A stretch of 64,000 nucleotides of DNA from Ectobius pallidus. Taxonomy: Eukaryota; Arthropoda; Insecta; Blattodea; Ectobiidae. Of the stretch, positions 47,661 to 58,800 are shown piece after piece (within the stretch, counting starts at the first letter, position 1; each line of letters opens with the position of its first letter). The translations under genes were made by a program, and so were the position numbers. Location: positions 46,205,825 through 46,269,824 of the forward strand of contig CAXKWD010000005.1 of NCBI GenBank assembly GCA_964059195.1, in the 5' to 3' direction. The notes beneath the pieces are model-generated. The model had not been told where the DNA came from. It ran no database searches and saw only the letters and a list, made by a program, of their open reading frames with translations.

Positions 47661-48090
47661 ACAACACAAGCATCTTACCCGTCCTTCGTACGGATATAAA
47701 AGCTCAGATTTTATAATTTTGGATGACAATGCACGTCCTCATAGTTTTCATCGTTTCCCTGTAAAGATGACTTTTTAAAATTATTGTGGCCAGAAATAAT
47801 TTCTTTCTTTCGCGTGTTTTATGAGATAGGTAGACTATTAATATAAATAAATTATTACAATTACTTTGCGTTGCATTCATTTATGTAGTGATGCTTCGAC
47901 AGAAACTGTATTGTTGACAACATTAATATCAGTATAAATTCTTACAAAAGTAATGGAAAACAACACGCTAGGTCAAGATAGATCATACAAAAAGAACTAA
48001 GTAAATCATTTTGCGATGGTACTTGGGTCGATTACCGGTATATGTATATTTGGAAGTAAGGATTTGGTTGGGAAAAGTAATTACTTCAAT
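47661..48090. other. AT-rich non-coding stretch
   Basis: No gene was recognised. Confidence 0.3.
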
Positions 48091-48099
48091 TTGTAAGGA

Positions 48100-48400
48100 A
48101 ATATGTCGACACCGCACGCTTGTACCTGGTACTCAACTGTTGGTGACGTCAGTGAAGGTTGGGTAGTGCCGCGGTTGAACATTGTGTTGCAGGAACAACA
48201 GAGACAGAACCCTGGCCGGGGCGCGGAAAGGTCCTCAACGGCGCATGCCCAACAGAGGGATCCCGTGCAGAGAGAGAAGCGAGGAGATGGTCATAAGAAT
48301 TTTGGGCGAGGAAGACCGTCGAGAAGTTGGGCCGGCGGAAGAACGTCTCGAGTAAGGTGGCTCGAGGAAAAGCTGTGTGGTTCAGCTGCATAACGTCCGG
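48100..48400 (+). other. GC-rich open frame upstream of the minisatellite
   Basis: A 96-codon frame (48103-48393) is rich in G, R and Q (AERSSTAHAQQRDPVQREKR). The base composition is sharply more GC-rich than the surroundings, with a TGACGTCAG site near 48142. I do not recognise a protein. It could be a promoter/first-exon region or the 5' part of a retroelement. Confidence 0.25.
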
Positions 48401-48630
48401 AGCAAGGTGGCTCGGGAAACGCTACGTGGGATTTCGTGGTAAATCTGTTGGAAGGTCTTGAGCAAGGTGGCTCGAGAAAAGCTACGTGGGATTTCGTGGT
48501 ACAGCTGTTGGAAGGTCTTGAGCAGGGTGGCTCGAGAAAAGCTACGTGGGATTTCGTGGTACAGCCATCGGGAAGTCTTGAGCCAGGGTGGCTCGAGAAA
48601 AGCTACGAGGGATTACGTGGTGTAAATTGG
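48344..48630 (+). repeat. 60-bp minisatellite
   Basis: About four and a half units of 60 bp, each with GCTACGTGGGATTTCGTGGT and GAGCAAGGTGGCTCGAGAAA. Since 60 is divisible by three, one frame stays open and encodes a 20-residue repeat (GSRKATWDFVVQLLEGLEQG). Outer units are more diverged than inner ones. Confidence 0.85.
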
Positions 48631-48699
48631 AAGTCGTCGTGTGTGAAGAAAAAGACACAAGCTGAGTATTCTACGAGAATATATTATTTTAATTAAAGA

Positions 48700-49655
48700 C
48701 AATGAGATAGAGACTCCATTTTTTATATACATTTTGGTTAACGTAAAAGTAAGAAAGTTAAATATTCTTTTTGTTTGTTTATTGTTTCATATAATAACCT
48801 GAAAAGATAACTTCAGTAAAGTACCCAATTCATAAGATCTACTTTGTTCGAACACGCATTCTTTGCTGTGGTCTGGAAGTCAGGTTAGAAGCTTGAAAAG
48901 ACATTCATTTATTTTTGAAGCTTAAAAATAAAGAGGTTTTATATTTGAACGTCACAGAAACATTTCAATTATTTTATTTCTATATAAAGTTACGAAGTAT
49001 ATAATCTTCGAGACAAACCTTATAACTGTATTTGAATTTGAAAATATTAAAATATCAACCACTGTCAAACCTATGTTTTGTTTGTGTAAAATTATATATC
49101 TACTTAATCTGTCAACCTCAACACTGAATAGAATCCCCCCTAAAGAGATGACGAGCCAGTCTGGGCATAGACAAGTCGTAATGTGGCCGACGAGGAATAA
49201 TAGACAAAAATAGGTCAGGTTAGGGTTATGAACGAGATTGACTTAAATAAGTGCTTATAGCGAGCTGTATTTAGATAGTCTAACTGGCGCCTAATAAATA
49301 CGCTAGAACTATATGGTTAAATATTTGGTGGAGTCTATCAAGTTTAGTTTTGAGTCAAATTGTCGGAAGTTGTCTATTGTTCTTCTCGACCATCAAAGTT
49401 ATCCTCACAAATTTTGGGTCCGCACAAAATTTCTTGCGGAGTACATCACTTCCCAGGCTAGTATTGCTCAGTGTAGAACACGATTCATCAAAGACCGTGT
49501 CCCTAATCTATGTGCGTACACTTCTACTAATAATAAGCCCTTTTTAATTAAATTCACTCTAACTTTATTTAACTTCAATCTGAAAATGAGTACTTTGAAT
49601 CTTCCCTCCTGGTCTATGTTTCGAAACATACACCACTTTATTACTTTCATCAATG
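48700..49655. other. AT-rich non-coding region
   Basis: A 116-codon frame at 49313-49663 ends at the edge of the Tc1-like element and has no recognised features. Nothing else was supported. Confidence 0.3.
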
Positions 49656-49657
49656 TA

Positions 49658-51169
49658 CACTAGTGTCCAAAATTACAGCAACAAACTGAAATTTCATTTT
49701 TGGTGGTTTATTTTGCCACAAATCAGTATAAACAGGTGATAGTAACGCATGAACAATATGAGGATTATAGAAAGTAAACTGTTTCAACATGTGCATACCA
49801 GTAGAATAAAACGCCTTTTTTTCACACGCAATGACTTTCACACACATCCAGAAAAACGCGGTAATGTACTCAGTGGTCACACCTCTGGCAGCAATGCTGG
49901 CAGCAATGCTGGCCTCACAACGGCGTGAATAATGCCACCAATCTCATTTTGAGGCATTAACGCTCATTCTTCCTGCAGAGCAGTTCGCAAGGCTTGGAGA
50001 GTGGTTGGTGGATGTTCACGTGAAGCAAATCGTCTCCCTAGTGCATCCCAGACATGCTCTATAGGATTGAAATCGAGAGAGTGAGCAGGTCAATCTATTC
50101 GTACAATATCTTCAGTTTCCAGGAAAATATCCACCACCTGTACTCTATGAGGACGAGCATTATCATCCATCAGTACGAAGTCTGGGCCCACAGCACCTCG
50201 AAACAACCGCACATGAGGTGCCAAGATCTCGTCACGATACCTGACAGAAGTGAAACGTTGCCGATTTGCCCATACAACTTCATGAAGAGGTGTTCGGGTT
50301 GTCAACAGAATTGCTGCCCACACCATTATTGATCCACCTCCATATCGGTCTTTTTCCAAATGTTTGCGTCCCGAAATCGTGTTCCAGGTTCTCTCCAGAT
50401 GCGAATCCGTAGATAATCATTTTAAAAACAAAATCAGGACTCATCTGTAAAGAGAACATTGGCCCATCGTTCGACCGTCCAGTTGGCATGTTGATGACTC
50501 CACTCTAGACGTTCTCTTCTGTGAATACGCGTCAGGGATACACATACAGCAGGTCTCTGACAATAAATTCCTCTCTGCCGAAGCCTTCTGTACACTGTTT
50601 GCCTCGATACAACTGTTCCAGTTGATGCTGTGAGGTCAGATGCCAGTTGTCTTGCAGTACTACGGCAGTACCCTCGTGCCCTTACAGCCAAATAACGGTC
50701 CTCTCTTTCTGATGTCACTTTTGGTCGTCCTTGCCCTGGTCTTCGGGATACATTTTCCGACTCAACAAACTGTTGCCACATCCGAGAAACAACAGAAGAT
50801 TCATATTAAGACATCTGGCCACGTCAGCTTGAGACTGTCCTGCTTCCATTCTTTCTATGGTCCTCCACCGAAGATAATCTTCTAGGCGTCTTCTCTGTGC
50901 CATCCTGTACCTGCAGTAAATGTTTACACAACAAAAGTTGATATTGGACTAAGCAACAAACACTATGCTGCAGTGCTCCTTTTGAAAAGTGCACTGCCCT
51001 TTTGATTGGTGCACTGACGTCATCGTTTGGATGTTTGTAAGTTAACAGGAATGCCATCTTCTATTCAGAACACGACTGTACGGACATAGATTTACATTTA
51101 TGAATATCTCGTATAGAAGACACAGGAAGGAGAAATATCAGTTTGTTGCTTTAATTTCGGACACTAGTA
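49658..51169 (-). mobile_element. Tc1-like transposon, near full length
   Basis: TIRs of about 37 bp begin CACTAGTGTCCAAAATTACA on the left and TACTAGTGTCCGAAATTAAA on the right, with TA at both borders (49656-49657 and 51170-51171). A broken transposase gene lies on the minus strand inside. At 1.5 kb this is close to the normal length for the family. Confidence 0.85.
49900..50903 (-). pseudogene. Tc1-like transposase (broken)
   Basis: ATG at 50903 starts MAQRRRLEDYLRWRTIERME, a helix-turn-helix N-terminus. A frameshift near 50800 moves into PGQGRPKVTSEREDRYLAVR, the second DNA-binding part, then WANVLFTDES with the first catalytic D (about 50440). A second shift near 50430-50360 leads to GGGSIMVWAA, VLMDDNARPH (second D, about 50175) and HSLDFNPIEHVWDALGRR (third acidic residue, about 50070). 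The order and motifs are standard for Tc1-type DDE transposases that cut and paste at TA. Two frameshifts and a late stop (about 49970) make it non-functional. Confidence 0.85.
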
Positions 51170-51270
51170 TACTTACGTGCCAGTTTACACTTATTCTCAT
51201 CACTTATACAAACAATACTCACACGGCGAATCTGTTTATTACATTAATCTTATTGTAAAAGTTTTATTAG

Positions 51271-51785
51271 TACTACAGTGAGTCTCTCTCGACTGGAGGC
51301 CGGGCTAGCGGCAAAAGTGCATTCGGCCGCCGAGTCGTCACCCTGCGCCCCGAGGTGTAGGAACTGCACGGCACTTCTCTCGCTTTTTTCACTTTGTTCG
51401 TGCATGACCATGAAAATAGCGAAAATAGGGACTTACCTTATTACAGGAGATGCTGAAAATGTCCTCCTCCTTCATCCGCACATTTTTGGCATCGAGATAG
51501 GAAACTCTCATTCACACGCAATAATTAAAGTATATAAATACCCTATGTTGTACTGTGAACACAGATCGAGGCATAATGAAAAAAATGTGAACTAAGACAA
51601 AGACCACTATATAACTTTATAACACGAGAGCACAGGCTGTGTTTGACCTTCACCTTCACAAGCATGCACTCCAACTGCTGGCCAAGCAGAATGTTGCAAT
51701 ATCTGACTCACTGCAGCAGTCACGTTTCACCGCTCGCCCGGCCCGGCCCGGCCCGGCCCCAGTCCAAGAGAGACTCACTGTAGTA
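51271..51785. mobile_element. MITE with GC-tipped TIRs (Tc/mariner-like)
   Basis: Left end TACTACAGTGAGTCTCTCTC and right end AGAGAGACTCACTGTAGTA are inverted, extending inward through ACTGG into CCGGG-rich sequence. The right arm has four CGGCC units. CAGTG ends bordered by TA fit Tc/mariner-type MITEs. Length is about 505 bp; no transposase. Confidence 0.75.
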
Positions 51786-51807
51786 GGATACATTGCATAT
51801 CGAGACT

Positions 51808-52440
51808 TTTTTTTTTTTTTTTTACAAATTACAAATTAAGTTTATTACAAATTCAAAAATACAAATTGATACAAAATTATTACAAATACAAATAATATAC
51901 ACACAATTTGTACAATTTGAAAAGAGTATTATTTGCCCCGCATGAGCATAGCTCGTGTTCGGGGTCAGTTCAGTCATACTAAAATTATATTTTGAAAATT
52001 ATATAAAAAAAACATACATATTATAGTTTTAGGTAAAAAATAAGAATAAAAATAAATAAGATTGCTTATATGAAATAAATGCATGAACAAAGATACGAAA
52101 AAATAAATTACAGTAACATAACAGAGTTACAAACAAAATACCCAATGTTAAAAATTAAAAATTTACAGTTGAGAATGATTAACATAAAACAGTGGTAAAA
52201 GTACAATTACAAGTTAGATTTAATCAAATCGAGTACTCTTTTTTTAAACAATTTATTGTTTAGTGGTATCATATTAGGGTTTCTTCTAGTAAATTGTTGT
52301 ACAGCCTTGGTCCGAAATTTATACCATGCCTTAGACCTACTTCTGTAGCACACTTTGGTTCGAAAAGAGGACAAGAGATATTATACCTCCTTGTATTGCG
52401 TCCTCCCTCAGTGAGGTAGCAAGCCGGAGTGATTTATTCT
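51808..52440 (-). pseudogene. LINE 3' end with poly-A tail
   Basis: On the minus strand NTRRYNISCPLFEPK (about 52400) and RHGINFGPRLYNNL (about 52325) are the last coding landmarks of a jockey-type element. A 3' UTR follows to a run of 17-18 T on the plus strand (51808-51825), the poly-A tail. The UTR shares a short stem-like GAGC...GCTC motif with the LINE at 41.1 kb, so both are likely one family. Confidence 0.7.
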
Positions 52441-53376
52441 AACGTTTGCTTCTAGTTCGAACATTCTACATTTCAATCTTATTGGTCGCTGACTTTCTGA
52501 CGTTGCATCAGATGATTGGTTGTTATTATTGCGTTTGTTCTATTTGAATCTTTCAGTTATGTTTGAACTGTAATAACGTCTTATAGCTTCCCGCCATGAA
52601 ATTTAAAATCATAATAACGGAAATTATTTAAATTGAAATAACGTTGGTAATTAAAATTAAGGGAGAAAAGGGTTCCAGTCTTAATTTTATAGTGCCGACA
52701 TTGCGACATAAGAATTAATATTAATAAAAGGGGTGGAGACCAAAGTCCTCGACATTACAGTTTTAATTTTTACGAAGCGAAACAACGTTCAAAATGTGTC
52801 CCCAGGTGCAAGGATTATAATTAGGTCCGGAATTTTTAAATATATTAGAATATATCTTGTAAAACACATACCTCAAAGTACGTAATTCATGATAGAAAAG
52901 TATAACTGACGGCCATATTATCCACTTGACTTAGAATTCTGGGAACACGCTTACCAACACTCCAACTGTGACTCCACTGTATGCTACTCGTTGCCATGGT
53001 AACTGCACGCTTCCCTTACCTTCCCCTATCTCCTCGCGAAACTAGGGCGGCTGCATCAAAGCAAACGTAGCTGTTACGTCAAAATACGTACACAAAATAA
53101 ATTAGAAACCCCCCTCAATAATTGCCTATTTTATTGCTACAGACAAATTACTTAATTTTAGCAATACTCAGTATATTATGAAACTATCATTTTAGAAAAC
53201 AGTTGAAAAATTACATTTAGAAAAAATTGTCTTTACAGAAACTTACACAAAATATACTCATATTCACAAAGTGGCTATTTTTACTACAATAAACAAATTA
53301 TTTAATTTTACCAATATTCATTAAATTATAAAAATTTCATTAATGAAAGTAATATCTCTGTTCACAATATAACACA
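52441..53376. other. Non-coding stretch
   Basis: No gene was recognised. Two related AT-rich pieces (about 53120-53200 and 53280-53345) look like a diverged local duplication next to the telomere-type array. Confidence 0.35.
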
Positions 53377-53967
53377 ACCACACCCAACCTAACCTAACCA
53401 AACCTGACCTACAAAACTATTATCACTGTTTATAACCTAACCTAACCCAACCCAACCTAACCTAACCTAACCCAGCCCAACCTAACCTAACCTAACCCAG
53501 TCCAACCTAACCTAACCCAGCCCAACCTAACCTAACCCAGCCCAACCTAACCTAACCCAGCCCAACTTAACCTAATCCAACACAACCTAACCCAACCCAA
53601 CCCAACCTAACCTAACCTAACCTAACCCAACTTAACCCAACCCAACCTAACCCAACCTAACCCAACCTAACCCATCCTAACCTAACCTAACCCAACATAA
53701 CCTAACCTAACCTAACATAACCCAACATAACCTAACCTAATCTATCCCAACATAACCTAACCTACCCTATCCCTACCTAACCTAACCTAACCTAACCTAA
53801 CCTAACCTAACCTAACCTAACCTAACCTAACCTAACCTAACCTAACCTAACCTAACCTAACCTAACCTAACCTAACCTAACCTAACCTAACCTAACCTAA
53901 CCTAACACAACCCAACCTAACCATACCTAACCCAACCTAACCTAACCCAACCTAACCCAACCCAACC
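53377..53967. repeat. Interstitial telomere-type array (CCTAA)n with variants
   Basis: About 590 bp of pentamers. The centre (53776-53905) is 26 unbroken CCTAA units. The flanks hold variant CCCAA, CCCAG and CATAA units. On the left the variants form a 20-bp higher-order unit (CCCAGCCCAACCTAACCTAA) repeated about five times near 53470-53570. CCTAA is the complement of TTAGG, the ancestral insect telomere repeat. Confidence 0.95.
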
Positions 53968-53999
53968 GTCCCACATAGTCCACACGCATTCAATAATCC

Positions 54000-54164
54000 A
54001 TCATTCTGGAGATTTATTATAATGTCTCTGTCATTTTGTGAGAAATAAGTGTACAGATCGTAAATCGTCTTCACCCCGTCCATTTTAACTAATTTCAATC
54101 ACCACCCTACACACTTATACCAACATGACAAACCTCGCGGGACAACAACAGGTGGAATTCTGGG
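54000..54164. other. Non-coding stretch
   Basis: Nothing is supported here beyond the flank of the palindrome at 54173. Confidence 0.3.
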
Positions 54165-54172
54165 TACACAAC

Positions 54173-54201
54173 CACTGCCTTCGTGATCTACGAAGGCAGT
54201 G
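54173..54201. mobile_element. 29-bp palindromic mini-element with CACTGCC ends
   Basis: CACTGCCTTCGT (54173-54184), 5-bp loop, ACGAAGGCAGTG (54190-54201): 12 perfect stem pairs. ACACAAC directly flanks both sides (54166-54172, 54202-54208). The ends resemble the CACTGCCTTCT end of the hAT-like units at 27.0-27.5 kb (on the complementary strand). Confidence 0.55.
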
Positions 54202-54209
54202 ACACAACT

Positions 54210-55460
54210 TGCAAAAACAACAGTTGGTCATCCTTCATCGCTCAATGAAAAGGAAATATGGCTGTCGTGTTTTACGGTCAACGAAAATTATTTGATTGAA
54301 AATCGGTAAAAATACATAATAAAGTTCAAAATGCAACTCGTTTCGAGTAGTAATCAATTGTTTTAACAAAAGTAAGTACATTCCATAACGTGTTGATTTC
54401 CAAATAAGGGAAATAATAACGTCGAGGAGATAGGTGTCTCGCCTAGTAATAGAAATGATCTATAACGAATCCGCTATGTACCATACAAAACGATTACCTT
54501 TTTTAAGAAATGCACTTAAACTATGTCAAGGGGTTCCATGGCACACGCGGACACCACGTAGCCGACCCCTGGTATACGAATTTCGTTCCAGTTTATTTTC
54601 GTATCCTACAAATCCTGGACCACCACTGATAATGTTATAGTTACTGTAAGTTTTATGGTATAGCGGCCTCATTGGTTCTGTCCTGTTATTATGTGAGAGC
54701 AGTTTGAATGAGGAGCCCTCGAGTTTTGGAAGAGCAAGCAGACAAGGCATGTGACGGGCGCCAGCTGCGGGCATCAGTGGAGTGCACCCATTATGTTAAT
54801 ATGCATACATCCTCCAGTGACGTTCGGGGAACTTGCTTCGTATCTATTAAAGAAATGTGTTGGCCATTAGTGTCTTCATCTAACTGAAGTATAAGCATTA
54901 TGTCTTTTCAAAAATTAAAGAGACAAGCCAAAAAACGTGGTACGATCGATTAGGAAGATAAATTTTAAGAGGATTTTTAGATAATTTAGGACTTGATAGA
55001 ATACCGGTAATACAAAATACCAATACCTATTCCAATACCAATAACTATAATTGCATAAATCGTCCAATAACGGTATTTTCCAACTGGTATATGAAGGTTA
55101 CAATACCCATAAAGAATGGGAGAAAATTATAATAGTAAAGAAATAGTTTCTTGTGTTCATAAATAGGAATATAAATTACGAAGATAATGATTCCAGAATA
55201 CAAAATCTTGAGCAATGGTCACACTAGAGCCTAGGTGTGCCGAGAAGAGTCAAGAACAAATCATTAACGAAATGTGGTATGAAACTCACATAACTTCCTC
55301 TGCCCAAATAAATGTTTCTTCTTAGTATAATACATTATTTATGGCATTCTCATACAAAAAAAATCTGATGTGAAAAGTCACATAACTTCCTCTGCCCAAA
55401 TAAAAGTTAGCAGTATTCACATATCCTTGTACAGAATCGCAAGGCACAATTTTACGCTAA
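54210..55460. other. AT-rich non-coding region
   Basis: No gene was recognised. CATAACTTCCTCTGCCCAAA occurs twice (about 55288 and 55380), resembling sequence inside the Helitron-like family B. Confidence 0.35.
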
Positions 55461-55462
55461 TA

Positions 55463-56325
55463 TCTCTCTCTCTCTCTATATATATATATATAAGGCTTTG
55501 TCCTGACTGACTGACTGACAGGAATCAACGTAGAGCCTGAACTATAACAGGTAGAGACTTGGAATTTTGACAGTACCTTCGTTTCATAATGTAAGTGCTC
55601 ACTAAGAAAGGATTTTGCAAAATTTTGATTTTAAATGCCAAAAATCAAATGTTTTTTAGTATACTTAATCCCTTTTTACACAGAATTATCAAATCCAAAT
55701 CACAGTTGGCATGGCAACATATTGTTTCCAGTGGTCTCAGATGGGTTTGGAAATAATTATTGAAGTGGGACTTCCACAAATTAGAAAAGCTATCAATATA
55801 ATTCATGTTGTAAATAAATATTAAGGAATGAAATCCACTAAAATAATGCAGTCACATAACTTTCTCTACCCTGGACATAGAGAAAACAATACGAGGTATG
55901 GTAATATGTGACTTATATTATTATATCGCAGGATTTTGGGGGAGGGAAGAATGAAAATCATATTGAATTCCTTTTTAATTGCATCCCCAAAACGGTTGTA
56001 TGGTAACATGAGAGTGAGAAATAAAATATTCCGCAAAGACAATACAATTTTATGTTACCGGAATTTCTGTTTCTTCTTATTTGAACCCCTACCGGGCTTG
56101 CTGTATACAAGCGATGGGATGCAGAATTCTAAATCATCTATGAGCCGTAAAAAGTTATATCAAGCGTTTTCTGAGGAAATAGTTTGAGTGTGATAAGTCG
56201 TTCTTCCTATTTCATATTCTAAATACCTATATAACGACCTATAATTTAAAAGTTGAAAGTCCTTCATAAGTCAATTTCCAATTTCAAAATAGAAAACCCG
56301 GGCGACGCCGGGCCTTTTAAGCTAG
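55463..56325 (+). mobile_element. Helitron-like non-autonomous element, family B, copy C (best preserved)
   Basis: 5' end TCTCTC...TATATA then AAGGCTTTGTCCTGACTGAC. 3' end is a hairpin CCCGGGCGACGCCGGG (56297-56312), CCTTTTAAG, then CTAG (56322-56325) before T. TC at the start, hairpin plus CTAG at the end and no TIRs are the Helitron criteria. Aligns with 3420-4277 and 28177-29107. Confidence 0.7.
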
Positions 56326-56533
56326 TTATGCTATAAATACCTTATAGCCCCTTCTTTGAATGTTGCGACTAAAACCGCAGGCTATGAACAAACAAAAAAA
56401 AAACAAATACTGCAAAAGTCTATTGAACTTTCCGCCGTAAAGAATAATTTCCGAAATTTATCGAATATTCCTCTCAGACATTTCTTAACTGTAAGCATGG
56501 CCAACAATATATCTTTCTCACTTCACGTGCTTA

Positions 56534-56914
56534 TCTATATTAAAAAAGGAAGTGTCTGTCTGTCTGTCTGTCCACGATGCCCAGCGAAATCTACTGAACG
56601 CAGAGATCTGAAATTTTAAACATAGATGGACTAAAGGGTCGGAATGTGCACCTCGAAGCCGGAATTTTAATTTTCGCTTTCGTTCGTGAGGTATGAGTGA
56701 AAAACGGGCAGAAAACGTGTATTTATTCCGTTTTCGAAGCATGAGTTTTCAGTAATACAAATCAATTACACTAGGCTTTGGCTATTTTTGTCATTCCTTC
56801 GACATAAAGGCATCGCGATTTTTTTAATGTTGTAGCTCACGCTGGTCGATTCATTTGTTTTTAATGTCAAGGCACGCAAACATAATATGAAATTTTCAAC
56901 CTACACCGAAGAGG

Positions 56915-56962
<48 letters not shown>

Positions 56963-57200
56963 CGGATAATCAATATTAGCCTAAATATGGTCAAACCTTG
57001 TTCGATTTGTACGAAACTCACTATACAGGGGTTTTCTGGGCCAAGGAACTCGAATCTGAGGTCGCTTTTACCAGGTGACGCTATCTAATCGTGATATGTA
57101 GTCTACATGATTTAGGTGTTAATATAATGATTTAACTATTATGCTCTTAATTTTTAATTTTTGAAATAATTATCGCCGGCGAAGCCGCGGGCACATGCTA
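56534..57200 (+). mobile_element. Helitron-like element, family D, first of a head-to-tail pair
   Basis: Begins TCTATATTAAAAAAGGAAGT then CTGTCTGTC repeats and CCACGATGCCCAGCG. Ends with the hairpin region CGCCGGCGAAGCCGCGG, GCACATG and CTA, where the next copy starts at once. An (ATT)n expansion (56913-56961) lengthens this copy. Confidence 0.7.
56913..56961. repeat. (ATT)n microsatellite
   Basis: About 16 units inside the first family D element. The second copy lacks it. Confidence 0.9.
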
Positions 57201-57818
57201 TCTTAAAATAATAAAAGGACGTGTTTGTCTGTCTGTCCACGATGCCCAGCGAAATCTACTGAACGCAGAGATCTGAAATTTTAAACATAGATGGTCTGAA
57301 AGGTGGGCGAATGCGCATTGAAGCCGGATTTTTAATTTTAGCTTTCGTTCGCGAGTTGTGAGTGAAAAACTGGCAGAAAACGTGATTTTAGCGCTGTCGA
57401 AGCATCAGATTTCAGTAATACATTTCAATGTCAAATCAATTGCAGTTGGCTTTGGCTATTTTTGTAATACTGTGGTAATAAAAGCATCGCGATCGCTAGA
57501 TTGTTGTAAGCCCACGCTGGTCGATTCATTTGTTTAGAATGTCAAGGCCCGTAGATATATGACATTTTCAACCTACACGGAAGAGGGATAGGCCTAAATA
57601 TGGTCAAACATCGTTCGATTTGGACGAAACTCACTGTACAGGGGCATTCTGGGCCAAGGAAATCGAATCTGAGGTCGCTTTTACCAGGCGACGCTATCTA
57701 ATCGTGGTATGTAGTCCACGTGATTTAGGTGTTAGTAAATATAATGATTTAACTATTATGCTCTTAATTTTTAATTTTTGAAATAATTATCGCGGGCGAA
57801 GCCGCGGGCACATGCTAG
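57201..57818 (+). mobile_element. Helitron-like element, family D, second of the pair
   Basis: Begins TCTTAAAATAATAAAAGGAC, directly after CTA of the first copy. Shares CCACGATGCCCAGCGAAATC and the whole body. Ends CGCGGGCGAAGCCGCGGG, CACATG, CTAG (57815-57818), T. No Rep/helicase gene. Confidence 0.75.
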
Positions 57819-58606
57819 TATAGAATAAGAGACCGTGAACGTCCGCGTATTGAATTCTTCACCAGGCAAGACAGAGTTTCTACCAACAGCTTACAACCAC
57901 CCTTCAGATAATTTTTTTGGAAAAAAGCTTCAAATTAAAGTTTTAGCTCTTGTTATAAGCACTCCATGTACAAAATTTAAAGGAAATAGTTAGAGCCCTG
58001 TTTGAGGAAATCGCAGGAAACAAAATTTTCTTCATGTAAAATCCCCTTGTCACCAATCTTAGTGTCACAGCCTCAGAAGCTATCTAACCCAAATACAAAA
58101 TTTTGTTTTCGTACAATTTTCCGTTACAAGAGGCAGTATTGAAAAGGGCGCGTATTCACAGTGGGTGGAATAACTACCCTTGAGAAAAAAATTTCAAATG
58201 AAAGTTTTAGCTCTTAGTGTAAACAACCCATGTGCAAAATTTAAAGAAAATCGTCAGAGCCGTTTTCGAGAAAATCGCCCAAAAAAATTCCTTGTGTAAA
58301 GTCCCCTTAAAAATAAGATAAACCTGTCTTCAACCTTCGGCTCACATTTTCAGAAGGTACCTGACCGAAATACGAAATGTTGTTTTCATGCGATTTTCCG
58401 TTTTGGAGCTAGCCTGTTCACAGACATCCACACAGACACAGACACACACACAGACACAGAGACATGTTTCCAAAAATAGTATTTTTGGATTCAGGGGACC
58501 TTGAAAAGTGTATTTATGAAAAAACTCAACTTCGAATTTGAGGGTCGAAAACAATACTTCCTCTACCTATAGTACCTATGGTACTGGCAGAGGAAGTAAA
58601 AATATC
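57819..58606 (-). mobile_element. Hairpin-ended repeat element, first of a head-to-head pair
   Basis: The right end is a hairpin: TACTTCCTCT (58555-58564) pairs with AGAGGAAGTA (58589-58598), with an inner stem AGTACC/GGTACT. Next to it, inside, is a CACAGACA repeat run. The body has two diverged tandem units of about 260 bp (57855-58135 and 58150-58405), each with AAAGTTTTAGCTCTT and a GTACAAAATTTAAAG-like block. No coding region. Confidence 0.55.
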
Positions 58607-58637
58607 ACATAAGCTTATACGAATAGCATACACCTTT

Positions 58638-58800
58638 TACTTTCTCGTATATACGTAGTATAGAGAAAGTATTGTGATTTGTGACAAAAAATCGAAATCG
58701 AGATAACACCGGGAAAACATGTTTCACGATACGTAAATAACGAAAAAAATGTTTTGGAATGACGTCTGTCTGTCCGTCTATCTGTGGCAAGCAGAGCGGG
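58638..58800 (+). mobile_element. Hairpin-ended repeat element, second of the pair
   Basis: Starts with the hairpin TACTTTCTC (58638-58646) / GAGAAAGTA (58663-58671), then TTGTGATTTGTGACAAAAAA and a CTGTCTGTCCGTCTATCTG run. Architecture matches the preceding element in opposite orientation. The right end is undefined. Confidence 0.5.

Noticed and set aside
49313..49663. 116-codon frame next to the Tc1-like element
   Set aside because: No motif recognised; it runs into the transposon terminus and overlaps open frames in other phases.
53377..53967. A true chromosome end
   Set aside because: Ordinary transposon-bearing sequence continues on both sides, so the array is interstitial in this window.
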